Assembly: GCA_963812245.1 (NCBI GenBank)
Contig: CAWEUK010000002.1
Coordinates: 1 to 64,000, forward strand
Direction of reading: 5' to 3'
Source: Salsipaludibacter sp963812245
GTDB lineage: Bacteria > Actinomycetota > Nitriliruptoria > Nitriliruptorales > Nitriliruptoraceae
Length of the DNA: 64,000 bases
The position numbers and the translations under genes are program-made. The notes under the pieces were generated by a model. It made no database searches. It worked only from the letters and a program-made list of their open reading frames with translations, and was not told where the DNA came from. This document shows positions 45,001 to 53,150 of the stretch, in pieces (the first letter of the stretch is position 1; each line of letters starts with the position of its first letter).

Positions 45001-45933
45001 ATGACGGTTCACGACTCGGTCCTGCACACGGTCGGCAACACGCCGGTCGTCCGACTGTCCAACGTGGTGCCGGACGGGGCTGCGGACGTGCTGGTGAAAC
45101 TCGAGTGGTTCAGCCCGACCGGGTCCTACAAGGACCGCATGGCGCTGGCCATGATCGACAACGCCGAACGCCGCGGTGACCTGCGGCCGGGCATGACCGT
45201 GGTGGAGTACACGGGTGGCAGCACCGGGAGCTCGCTGGCCGCCATCTGCGCGGTGAAGGGATACCGGTTCCGGGTGGTCAGTTCGGACGCGGTCGCCCAG
45301 GAGAAGTTGCGCACGATGGCCGCCTTCGGAGCGGAACTGACGATCGTCGAGAGCGTGGGTGGGCGGATCACGCCGGACCTGGTGCCCAGGATGATCGCCA
45401 AGGCGGCCGAGTACGCGGCCGAACCCGACGCCTACTGGACGGACCAGCTCAACAACAGCGACTCGCTGGACGGCTACCGCCAGATCGCCGCGGAACTGCT
45501 CGAGCAGGTCGACCGACCCATCGATGCCTTCTGCGCGACGGTTGGCACGGCGGGTCTGACCATGGGGGTGTCATCGGGATTGCGCGATGGCGGCAGCGCG
45601 GCCCGGATCGTGCTCCTGGAGCCGGCGGCCTCCGCGGTCATATCGGGTGGGGCGGCCGGCAACCACGATGTCGAGGGCATCGGGATCGGGTTCCTGCCAC
45701 CCCTGCTCGACCATGACCGCTACGACGAGGTGCGTGGCATCGAAGAGCCGGTGGGCCGCGCCATGAGCCGCCGCCTCGCAGCCGAGGAGGGCCTGCTCGT
45801 CGGCGTCAGCAGTGGCATGAACGTCGCCGGCGCGATCGAGTTGGCGACCGAACTGGGCACAGGCCACACTGTCGTCACGGTCGCGGTCGACACCGGCCTG
45901 AAGTACCTCGCTGGCGACCTGTTCACCACCTGA
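45001..45933 (+). CDS. PLP-dependent cysteine synthase-family protein
   Basis: 310 residues from ATG 45001 (GGGGATG upstream; ATG 44995 possible). Fold-type II: VGNTPVVRLSNV near the N-terminus, the PLP lysine in WFSPTGSYKDRMALAM (residue about 43), the phosphate cup VEYTGGSTGSSLAAI, and the C-terminal VGVSSGMNVAGAI. It matches cysteine synthase/cystathionine beta-synthase length but lacks flanking sulfur-assimilation genes. Its divergence from the DgcN-like/racemase pair hints at use of a D- or N-acyl amino acid. Could equally be a housekeeping O-acetylserine sulfhydrylase. Confidence 0.9.
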   Translation: MTVHDSVLHTVGNTPVVRLSNVVPDGAADVLVKLEWFSPTGSYKDRMALAMIDNAERRGDLRPGMTVVEYTGGSTGSSLAAICAVKGYRFRVVSSDAVAQEKLRTMAAFGAELTIVESVGGRITPDLVPRMIAKAAEYAAEPDAYWTDQLNNSDSLDGYRQIAAELLEQVDRPIDAFCATVGTAGLTMGVSSGLRDGGSAARIVLLEPAASAVISGGAAGNHDVEGIGIGFLPPLLDHDRYDEVRGIEEPVGRAMSRRLAAEEGLLVGVSSGMNVAGAIELATELGTGHTVVTVAVDTGLKYLAGDLFTT

Positions 45934-46055
45934 GGGCGGGGATCATCCGATCCGGACGATGCCATCGACCCTGACGGTCGCCTATGGTCCGACCTCACGG
46001 GCCAGCACGCCCGACCGACCACCGACCCCGTGCCTTTCCGACCCAAGGAGCCGAC

Positions 46056-46490
46056 ATGTCCGAACTCACCACACATGGACCGGTGGACTTCCTCCTCCTG
46101 GAGTTCCCCGACGGCGACCCGACCGGCGCCGTTGCCGATGAACTGCTGACGCTGGTGGAGCAGGGCACGATCCGGGTCTTCGACCTGGTCATCGCCCGCA
46201 AGGACGACGACGGCACGGTGACCGTGGTGGACCTCGAGGACCTCGGCGAGGGCGGTGCCGCCACCTTCGCGGTGTTCGCGGGCGCCCAGTCCGGCCTGCT
46301 CGCCGGTGACGACCTCGACACCGCTGGATCGATCATGGAGCCGGGCACGACTGCCGCGCTGATCGTGTACGAGAACGCATGGGCCGCTCCGTTCGTGTCA
46401 GCGGCGATCGCGGCCGGCGGACAGGCCGTCGCCAGCATGCGCATCCCTGCCACCGACATCATCGCAGCGCTCGACGAACTCGACGCCTGA
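46056..46490 (+). CDS. DUF6325-family protein
   Basis: 144 residues from ATG 46056 (AAGGAG site). Begins THGPVDFLLLEFPDGDPTGA; the middle reads FDLVIARKDDDGTVTVVDLE, and it ends ATDIIAALDELDA. This alternating pattern, with a GPGTTAALIVYENAWA-like segment at residues about 95-115, is the DUF6325/DUF1269-like type that regularly precedes a SHOCT protein, as here 35 bp downstream. Both are small and of unknown function, probably membrane-associated stress proteins. Confidence 0.85.
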   Translation: MSELTTHGPVDFLLLEFPDGDPTGAVADELLTLVEQGTIRVFDLVIARKDDDGTVTVVDLEDLGEGGAATFAVFAGAQSGLLAGDDLDTAGSIMEPGTTAALIVYENAWAAPFVSAAIAAGGQAVASMRIPATDIIAALDELDA

Positions 46491-46525
46491 CAGCCCTTCA
46501 CCCGACTGGACGAGAGGACCACACC

Positions 46526-46858
46526 ATGCCCGGACTCCTTCGCGGGATCGCCCGCACCGCCGTCGTCGCCGGGACGGCAACCGCCGTCAGCGGCCGCGTC
46601 AGTCGACGCCAGGCCGAACGCAACGTCGACCGCGACGCCAACATCTACGCCGAGCGTGAACAGGCCTACGAGCAGGCCGAGGCGGCCAACCACCCCGCCC
46701 CGGCTCCGACATACGCCGCGGCACCTGCCCCCGCGCCTTCCGGCGGCGGCACCGACGACATGCTCGACCAGCTCGAGCGACTCGGCAAGCTGCACGAACA
46801 GGGCGTGCTGACCGACGCCGAGTTCGCCAAGGAGAAGTCCCGGATCATGGGCGGCTGA
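46526..46858 (+). CDS. SHOCT domain protein
   Basis: 110 residues from ATG 46526. A short hydrophobic start (LRGIARTAVVAGTATAVSG) and a basic SRRQAER segment lead, through a Pro/Ala linker, to the C-terminal SHOCT helix pair DMLDQLERLGKLHEQGVLTD, then AEFAKEKSRIMGG. It is paired with the DUF6325 gene upstream, a conserved actinobacterial arrangement. The SHOCT part is an oligomerisation module. Confidence 0.9.
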   Translation: MPGLLRGIARTAVVAGTATAVSGRVSRRQAERNVDRDANIYAEREQAYEQAEAANHPAPAPTYAAAPAPAPSGGGTDDMLDQLERLGKLHEQGVLTDAEFAKEKSRIMGG

Positions 46859-46966
46859 TCCCGCCCGGCGCAGCGCCGACTGGGACGGTCGCCCGGCAGC
46901 AGATTCCGGGAGGCAGCACGACGCCGACTGGGGGCTGTTGGCCCGGGGCCGCCGGGCAGCACCCGG

Positions 46967-49231
46967 TCACCGCTCCAGCAGGCCGATCTCGATCGCACGC
47001 TCGACGGCGTCGCTGCGTGAGGTCACCGCAAGTTTGCGGTAGATCGACATGGCCTGGGACTTGACGGTGTTGCGCGAGACGTGGAAGCGCTCGCCGATCT
47101 GTGCGAACGTCAGGTGGCTCTGCAACTGGGGCAGGACCCGGAGTTCTGCCACCGTCAGTGCCGACGACCCAGCCATGCCTGCCGGCAGGGCCTCCAGCCG
47201 CTCAGCCACGCCGCGCGCCTGCACCTCCAGGACGCCGAGCCCCGGTCGGAGTCGCAGGATCTCGTTGATCTCCCGCAAGAGCGTGCGTGACCCGGCCGCG
47301 TCCGAGAGGGACAACACGCTGCGCAGCAATTCGAGTCGGGTCTGCACGGCCAGGTGCGGCACGGCATGGGTGAGTTGTGGCCGAGCGCGCTGGGCAAGGG
47401 TCGACAGGTCGCGGGTCCGCGGGCCATCGCCCGCTCGGCTCGCCATGCGGGCGGCCACCGCGAACACGATGCCGCTGGTCGCATGCTCGTGGAGCCCATG
47501 GTCCTCCACGACGTCCAGGGCCCGGTTGGCCAGTTCGTGCGCCCGGCCGGGCTCGTCGCGGTCCAGGGCCAGCAGGGATCGCTCGGCCAGTGCCACCGAC
47601 AGTGCCGGCCGCGCCCCCAACAGTCCCGTCACCTCCACCGCATCCGCCAGCACCCGATCGGCATCCTCGGGCTGGCCGGCCACCAGCCGGACGATCCCTG
47701 CGACGGTCAGTGCCGACCCGCGCCACGGGTGGTCGAGTGGCACGAGGCGCAGCGCGTGCTCGACGTCCTCGAGCGCACGGGCCACCCCATCGCGACACAA
47801 CGTGGCCCGCAGCAACGCCACCTGCCCGTCGACGTCGTCGCCGCCCCCGTCCGCCAGCCGGGTCCGGGGCCGCGCCTGGGTGGCGACGGTGATCCTGCGC
47901 TCCGCCAGGGCCGCCTGGCCCATGAGGGCGGCCGTCCACCCGCCCGTCAGGGCCACCTTGGGGTGGTCGACCAGGTGCCCTCGGTCATCGAACCAGTCGA
48001 ACCATCGTTGGAGCGTGACGATGCGTCCGGTCCGGTACAGGAACAACGCCCGATCAGCCACCACCCGGCCGGCACAGTCGACGTCTCCCGCAGCCATCGC
48101 GTACTCGACGGCGTCGTCGAGCAGCCCGTTGCGCTCGTGCCAGCCGGCAGCGCGCCGACCGAGCTCGGCCACGAGCCCGGCTTCACGCTGGTCCAGCTCG
48201 GACCGCAGCAGGTCCCGGAACAGGTGGTGGTAGCGGAACCAGGTGCGGTCATCGTCCAACGGGATCACGAGCAGGTTCGACTCGGCCAGGTCGCGGAGTC
48301 GATCGCCGGACCCGGCCATCCCGGTGACCTCGTCGCACAGCGGCCCCGACATCCGGTCCAGTACGGACGAACGCGTCATGAACTGCACGGTCTCGACGTC
48401 CAGTGACGACAGCAGTTCGGCGTGCACGTACTCGACGACCGGCCGCTCGTGACCGGCGTCGGCCAGCACCCGGTCGAGACGTGGCCGCTCCTGCATCGAC
48501 CGGGCGGCCAGGTACAGCGCCACCGGCCACCCCTCGGTCGCCGCGACCAGGTCGGCGGCCTGGGCGCTGGACAGTTCGAGCCCGGCGCCGGCGCCCAGGG
48601 CAGCCGTCTCGTGAGGGCCCATGGCCAGCTCGTCCGGTCCCAGTTCCATCAGTCGGCCGGCGGCCCGCAGTCGAGGAACCGACAGCCCGATCTCGCGGCG
48701 GCTGGCAACCGCGACCCGTGCCAACGGCGATGCCTCCCGCAGCAGGACGTCGATGATGTCCAGGCACGGGGGGTTCGTGACGGCGTGGAGGTCGTCGATG
48801 ACCAGCACCACGGCGCCCGACGCCTCGGCGAGCGCGCTGGCGAGCAGGCGGGAGATCGCGATGGTCGGCGGATACTGCGATTCGAGTTGGGCGAAGATCG
48901 CGGGATCCACCCGGACGATCTGGTCCAACGCGGTGGCCAGGTAGGCGAGCATGACGGCGGGATCATTGTCCTCGGTGTCCAGCGTCAACCAGGCCACCGG
49001 CTCCGACTGGCGCTCCGCCCACTGCTCCAGCAGGGTGCTCTTGCCGTAGCCAGCCGCAGCCACCACGGTCAGGACCGACCAGTCCCCCGACGATGCCAAT
49101 CGATCGAGCACGCCCGAGCGAGCCACGATGCCCGATCGCTGGAGCGGCTGGCGCAGCTTCGACGGGACCAGGGGGTAGCCCCCGACCGTGAAGGTCAGCG
49201 TCGATCCCGACGCGCTCGCTCCACTGGCCAC
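46967..49231 (-). CDS. MalT-type LuxR-family ATPase regulator
   Basis: About 754 residues from GTG 49231; the start is uncertain because no good ribosome site precedes it and the frame is open to 49414. N-terminal PLVPSKLRQPLQRSGIVARS and Walker A VVAAAGYGKSTLLEQW (residues about 55-70), Walker B GAVVLVIDDLHAV. After the ATPase comes a MalT-like TPR region. The LuxR HTH ends the protein (LTVAELRVLPQLQSHLTFAQ, then IGERFHVSRNTVKSQAMSIY). It lies downstream of and parallel to the arylsulfatase, 211 bp apart, so it may respond to the same conditions. Confidence 0.85.
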   Translation of the reverse strand: MASGASASGSTLTFTVGGYPLVPSKLRQPLQRSGIVARSGVLDRLASSGDWSVLTVVAAAGYGKSTLLEQWAERQSEPVAWLTLDTEDNDPAVMLAYLATALDQIVRVDPAIFAQLESQYPPTIAISRLLASALAEASGAVVLVIDDLHAVTNPPCLDIIDVLLREASPLARVAVASRREIGLSVPRLRAAGRLMELGPDELAMGPHETAALGAGAGLELSSAQAADLVAATEGWPVALYLAARSMQERPRLDRVLADAGHERPVVEYVHAELLSSLDVETVQFMTRSSVLDRMSGPLCDEVTGMAGSGDRLRDLAESNLLVIPLDDDRTWFRYHHLFRDLLRSELDQREAGLVAELGRRAAGWHERNGLLDDAVEYAMAAGDVDCAGRVVADRALFLYRTGRIVTLQRWFDWFDDRGHLVDHPKVALTGGWTAALMGQAALAERRITVATQARPRTRLADGGGDDVDGQVALLRATLCRDGVARALEDVEHALRLVPLDHPWRGSALTVAGIVRLVAGQPEDADRVLADAVEVTGLLGARPALSVALAERSLLALDRDEPGRAHELANRALDVVEDHGLHEHATSGIVFAVAARMASRAGDGPRTRDLSTLAQRARPQLTHAVPHLAVQTRLELLRSVLSLSDAAGSRTLLREINEILRLRPGLGVLEVQARGVAERLEALPAGMAGSSALTVAELRVLPQLQSHLTFAQIGERFHVSRNTVKSQAMSIYRKLAVTSRSDAVERAIEIGLLER

Positions 49232-49441
49232 TGCAAACCCCGACGTCCGACGACGGGACGTGTCGGCAGCGGCCGCATCGTCCCATGACCGATCACGAGT
49301 GGTGATCGATGTGGTCGAGACTCTAGGTGATTGCGGCGGACGACACCAAGTGGGCACCGCGGCCGTGCGCATGCAGGCGCCCGGCCACGTGCCATTGCAC
49401 GTACCCAGCGCCATGGCACGAGGGCCGCGATGCCGACCGGG

Positions 49442-51808
49442 CTACTGGCGCGAGATCGCGATGCGCAGGCGTTCCTCCGGGTCGATGAAGTGGTCGTGAT
49501 CGTCGGTGCCGACGTCCAGTTGCACCCATTCGATGCGCCCCGTGAAGCGGCTCGTCGGCGTGCTGTAGTCGGGGCTGACGGTCGTGCCCGACTCATAGCC
49601 GATGTCGGTGGTCTCGTCGGCCGAGAAGACCATTGGCTGGGTCATCTCGACCCGACCGGACCCGACTGGCTCGCCGTCGTGGTAGAGCGTGACGCCGCCA
49701 CCCTTGGCAAGCCCGCCGCCGTCGTAGTCGAACTCGACGCGCACCTGGTGGCGTCCGGCCGGGACCGGCACGTCGGCGACCGTCGGGAACTCGTGGATGC
49801 CCAGCACGTTGTAGGTGAACTTCAGGTGCCCGTCCCTGCAGTACACCGCCCACCCACCGAACCGGCCGCCCTGGGCGATGATGACACCCTCGGCGCCCGA
49901 CTCGGGGACCTCGACCTCGGCGGTCACCGAGAACGAGCGATTCTTGATGCTGACGACACTGCTCTCCGACAACCGCCCCATCCCGGGGAAGAACAGTTGC
50001 GAGGTGCCCTGGATCAGGGTCGGGCGACCGGCCATCGATGGCTCGAGCCGCTCGGCGGTGCGGTCGTCCAGCGGCAGCACGTTGTACTTGGTGGCCTCGA
50101 TCAGCCACAGGCGTTGCATGTTGTGCAGGCGTTCTGGCTGCTCGGCCGCGAGGTCGTGTGCCTGGCTGTAGTCATCGGGTGCGTAGAGTTCCCACACGTC
50201 GTCGTCGAAGGCCGGGACCGTGCCGCCCACCATCTGCCATGGCGTGCGGTGCTTGGTCACCGCCGTCCAGCCCTGGTGGTAGACGCCTCGGTTGCCGAAC
50301 ATCTCGAAGTACTGGAGGTCGTGGTGCTCGGGCTCGTCCGGCGCGTTGAACGTGTAGCGCATGCTGGTGCCCTCCATCGGGGACTGCATGACGCCGTTGA
50401 CGAAGGTGGGCTCGGGCAACCCGGCTGCATCCAGGATCGTGGGTGCGAGGTCGATGACGTGGCAGAACTGTGACCGCAGACCGCCCTGCTCGCTGATGCC
50501 GGCGGGCCAGTGCACGATGGTCCCGTTGCGCGTCCCGCCCCAGTGCGATGCGACCTGCTTGGTCCACTGCAGCGGCGTGTTCATCGCCCATGCCCAGCCG
50601 ACGGCGTAGTGGTTGTAGGACGCGGGTGTGCCGAACTCGTCCATCTTGTCGCGCATGAAGTCGACGGTCTCGAGCGCTGCCATGCCGTTGAAGTTCGCCA
50701 TCTCGTTGAAGGCGCCGTTCATCGTCCCCTCGGCCGACGCCCCGTTGTCGCCGATGATGTAGTAGACCAGCGTGTCGTCGAGGATCTCGAGGTCCTCGAG
50801 CGCATCGACCAGGCGCCCGACCTGGTGGTCGGTGTGCTCCAGGAACCCGGCGTACACCTCCATCTGGCGCGCCAGCACCGGCTTGAGTTCGTCGGGCATG
50901 TCCTCCCACGCCGTGATCTCGTCGTGCCGGGACGTCAGTTCAGCCTCGTCGGGGATGATCCCCAGCTCCTTCTGGCGGGCGAAGGTCTGCTCACGCAACG
51001 CGTCCCAGCCCTCGTCGAACTGACCGGCGTAGTGGTCGGCCCATTCCAGGGGCACGTGGTGGGGTGCGTGGGTGGCGCCGGGGGCGAAGTAGACGAAGAA
51101 CGGCTTGTCCGGCATCAGCGCCTTCTGCTGGCGCATCCACGACACGGCGCGGTCGGCGAGGTCCTCGGTGAGGTGGTAGCCCTCCTCGGGTGTGGCGGGT
51201 GGATCCACCGGGGTCGTGCCGTCGTACAGGGCCGGGTCGTACTGGTTGTTCTCGCCCCCGATGAAGCCGTAGAAGGTCTCGAACCCACCTCCGGCTGATG
51301 GCCAGGCGTCGAAGGGGCCCATGGGCGAGGACTGCCACACCGGGACCTCGTGGCACTTGCCGAACTGCGCCGTGGAGTAGCCGTTGAGCTTGAGCGTCAT
51401 CGCCAGCGGCGCCTTGGTGTTGGGACGCATCGACGAGTTTCCGGGTGCCGACGTCGCCGTCTCGGTGATCGAACCCATCCCCACCGAGTGGTGGTTGCGC
51501 CCGGTCAGCAGGGCCTGACGGGTGGGCGCACACAGGGCCGTGGTGTGGAACCGGTTGTAGCGCAGTCCGGTCTGGGCGAGTCGATCCGCCGTGGGTGTCC
51601 GGCAGGGTCCGCCGAAGGTGGTGGACGCACCGAAGCCCACGTCGTCCAGCAGCACGACCACCACGTTGGGTGCGTCCGCAGGCGGCCGCAGTGGCTCGAT
51701 CGGTGGGAACGAGGTCGCCGGGTCCTTGGCGTCGTAGGTCGTCAGACCCGGGGCAGGCCGGTCCGGGATCGGCAGGGTGGCGCGAGCATGGCGGTCGGGT
51801 GCGGACAT
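49442..51808 (-). CDS. Arylsulfatase (formylglycine-dependent, AtsA-like)
   Basis: 788 residues from ATG 51808 (AGGAG site). NVVVVLLDDVGFGASTTFGG holds the metal-binding Asp pair (residues about 55-56). LCAPTRQALLTGRNHHSVG holds the CxPTR sulfatase signature, whose Cys becomes formylglycine, plus the TGR. GKCHEVPVW replaces the usual GKWH. IIGDNGASAEG holds the later metal-binding DN pair. The last 170 residues form an extra beta domain. No signal peptide is seen, so it is probably cytosolic. The neighbour at 51998, divergent by 190 bp, is the activating enzyme. Confidence 0.93.
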   Translation of the reverse strand: MSAPDRHARATLPIPDRPAPGLTTYDAKDPATSFPPIEPLRPPADAPNVVVVLLDDVGFGASTTFGGPCRTPTADRLAQTGLRYNRFHTTALCAPTRQALLTGRNHHSVGMGSITETATSAPGNSSMRPNTKAPLAMTLKLNGYSTAQFGKCHEVPVWQSSPMGPFDAWPSAGGGFETFYGFIGGENNQYDPALYDGTTPVDPPATPEEGYHLTEDLADRAVSWMRQQKALMPDKPFFVYFAPGATHAPHHVPLEWADHYAGQFDEGWDALREQTFARQKELGIIPDEAELTSRHDEITAWEDMPDELKPVLARQMEVYAGFLEHTDHQVGRLVDALEDLEILDDTLVYYIIGDNGASAEGTMNGAFNEMANFNGMAALETVDFMRDKMDEFGTPASYNHYAVGWAWAMNTPLQWTKQVASHWGGTRNGTIVHWPAGISEQGGLRSQFCHVIDLAPTILDAAGLPEPTFVNGVMQSPMEGTSMRYTFNAPDEPEHHDLQYFEMFGNRGVYHQGWTAVTKHRTPWQMVGGTVPAFDDDVWELYAPDDYSQAHDLAAEQPERLHNMQRLWLIEATKYNVLPLDDRTAERLEPSMAGRPTLIQGTSQLFFPGMGRLSESSVVSIKNRSFSVTAEVEVPESGAEGVIIAQGGRFGGWAVYCRDGHLKFTYNVLGIHEFPTVADVPVPAGRHQVRVEFDYDGGGLAKGGGVTLYHDGEPVGSGRVEMTQPMVFSADETTDIGYESGTTVSPDYSTPTSRFTGRIEWVQLDVGTDDHDHFIDPEERLRIAISRQ

Positions 51809-51997
51809 CGATGTGCTCCTGGAGGTGGACGCGGGTGCCCATGTCACCAGCACGTGCGCCGGCGCGCATCACCCACGTCGGATGAAGGCAGGCACGAGCT
51901 CGTCGGTAGCGTGGGTCCGTGCAGCCGACCAACGAGGACGACGCGATGGCATCGCCGAACGGTCGACGGCGACATCCCCGGAGTACGAGGTGACACA

Positions 51998-53083
51998 GTG
52001 AACGGCTGTTGCAGTCCGGCCCGCGGCGATGAGCCTGCGGACCCGGCAGGCGGGTCCGACATGACAACCGACGGCGGTTCGGCCGTGGGATCTGATGCGG
52101 CCCCGGACGAGGCATCCGACAGCGGCGCGGCCGTGGCATCCGATGCCACCACGGACGAGGCATCCCACGGCAGCGCGGCGGCACCGGCAGGCGGCGTCGG
52201 GGACGAGGATGACCGGCTCGCGGCACCCACCGTCGACCTGGGCCTGGTGCACCTCCCGGCGGGTGCCTTCACGATGGGCCACGACCGCCCGGACGGCTAC
52301 CCCGCCGACGGCGAGGGTCCCGCCCACACCGTCGAACTCGGCGCCTACGAGATGGCGGCGCACACTGTCACCAACGACCAGTTCGCCGCCTTCGTCACGG
52401 CGACCGGGCACGTCACGACCGCCCAGGAGTTCGGCGACTCGTTCGTGTTCGCTGGCCTGCTGCCCGATGACTTCCCTCCGACCCGTGGGGTCGCGGCAGC
52501 ACCGTGGTGGCGCCAGGTCGAGGGTGCCGACTGGCGGCATCCCGAAGGACCGCACAGCGACCTGGACGGCCGCGGCGACCACCCGGTCGTGCACGTGAGT
52601 TGGACCGACGCGGTGGCATTCTGCGACTGGAGCGGGACACGATTGCCGACCGAGGCCGAGTGGGAACGCGCAGCCCGAGGTGGTCGCTCCGGCCATCCGT
52701 TCCCGTGGGGCGACGAGCGCGAACCCGACGGCCGCCACCTGATGAACGTGTTCCAGGGCGACTTCCCGGCCGGCGACACCGGCGCCGACGGCTGGGTCGG
52801 CACGTGTCCGGTCGAGTCGTACCCGCCCAACGACCTGGGCCTGTACGAGGTCACCGGCAACGTGTGGGAATGGTGCGCCGACTGGTTCGCGCCCGACTCG
52901 TATCGAGCGTCCGCGGGCCACGATCCGCAGGGGCCCGAGCGAGGAACCGCACGCGTGATGCGGGGCGGCTCCTACCTCTGCCACGCCAGCTACTGCTGGC
53001 GCTACCGGGTCGACTCGCGCAGTTCCTCCACGCCCGACAGCACCGCCGGCAACGTCGGCTTCCGGGTCGCCCGAACCCCCTGA
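51998..53083 (+). CDS. Formylglycine-generating enzyme
   Basis: 361 residues. GTG 51998 starts NGCCSPARGDEPA, matching the CCxPxR start of many bacterial FGEs, then a disordered Asp/Ala/Thr-rich stretch with three ASD-type repeats (residues about 20-60). The FGE-sulfatase domain follows: LVHLPAGAFTMG, VHVSWTDAVAFCDWSGTRLP, TEAEWERAARGG and YEVTGNVWEWCADWF. The copper site is in RGGSYLCHASYCWRYR, with both catalytic Cys present and the exact LCHxSYCxRYR spacing. It activates the divergent arylsulfatase by converting its CAPTR cysteine. The two genes are an obvious functional pair. Confidence 0.93.
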   Translation: MNGCCSPARGDEPADPAGGSDMTTDGGSAVGSDAAPDEASDSGAAVASDATTDEASHGSAAAPAGGVGDEDDRLAAPTVDLGLVHLPAGAFTMGHDRPDGYPADGEGPAHTVELGAYEMAAHTVTNDQFAAFVTATGHVTTAQEFGDSFVFAGLLPDDFPPTRGVAAAPWWRQVEGADWRHPEGPHSDLDGRGDHPVVHVSWTDAVAFCDWSGTRLPTEAEWERAARGGRSGHPFPWGDEREPDGRHLMNVFQGDFPAGDTGADGWVGTCPVESYPPNDLGLYEVTGNVWEWCADWFAPDSYRASAGHDPQGPERGTARVMRGGSYLCHASYCWRYRVDSRSSSTPDSTAGNVGFRVARTP

Positions 53084-53150
53084 ATCGCCCCACCCTCGGC
53101 CCACCGTGCTAGACATGGAACGGGCGAGGGGTCGACGAGCGAGGGGCAAC

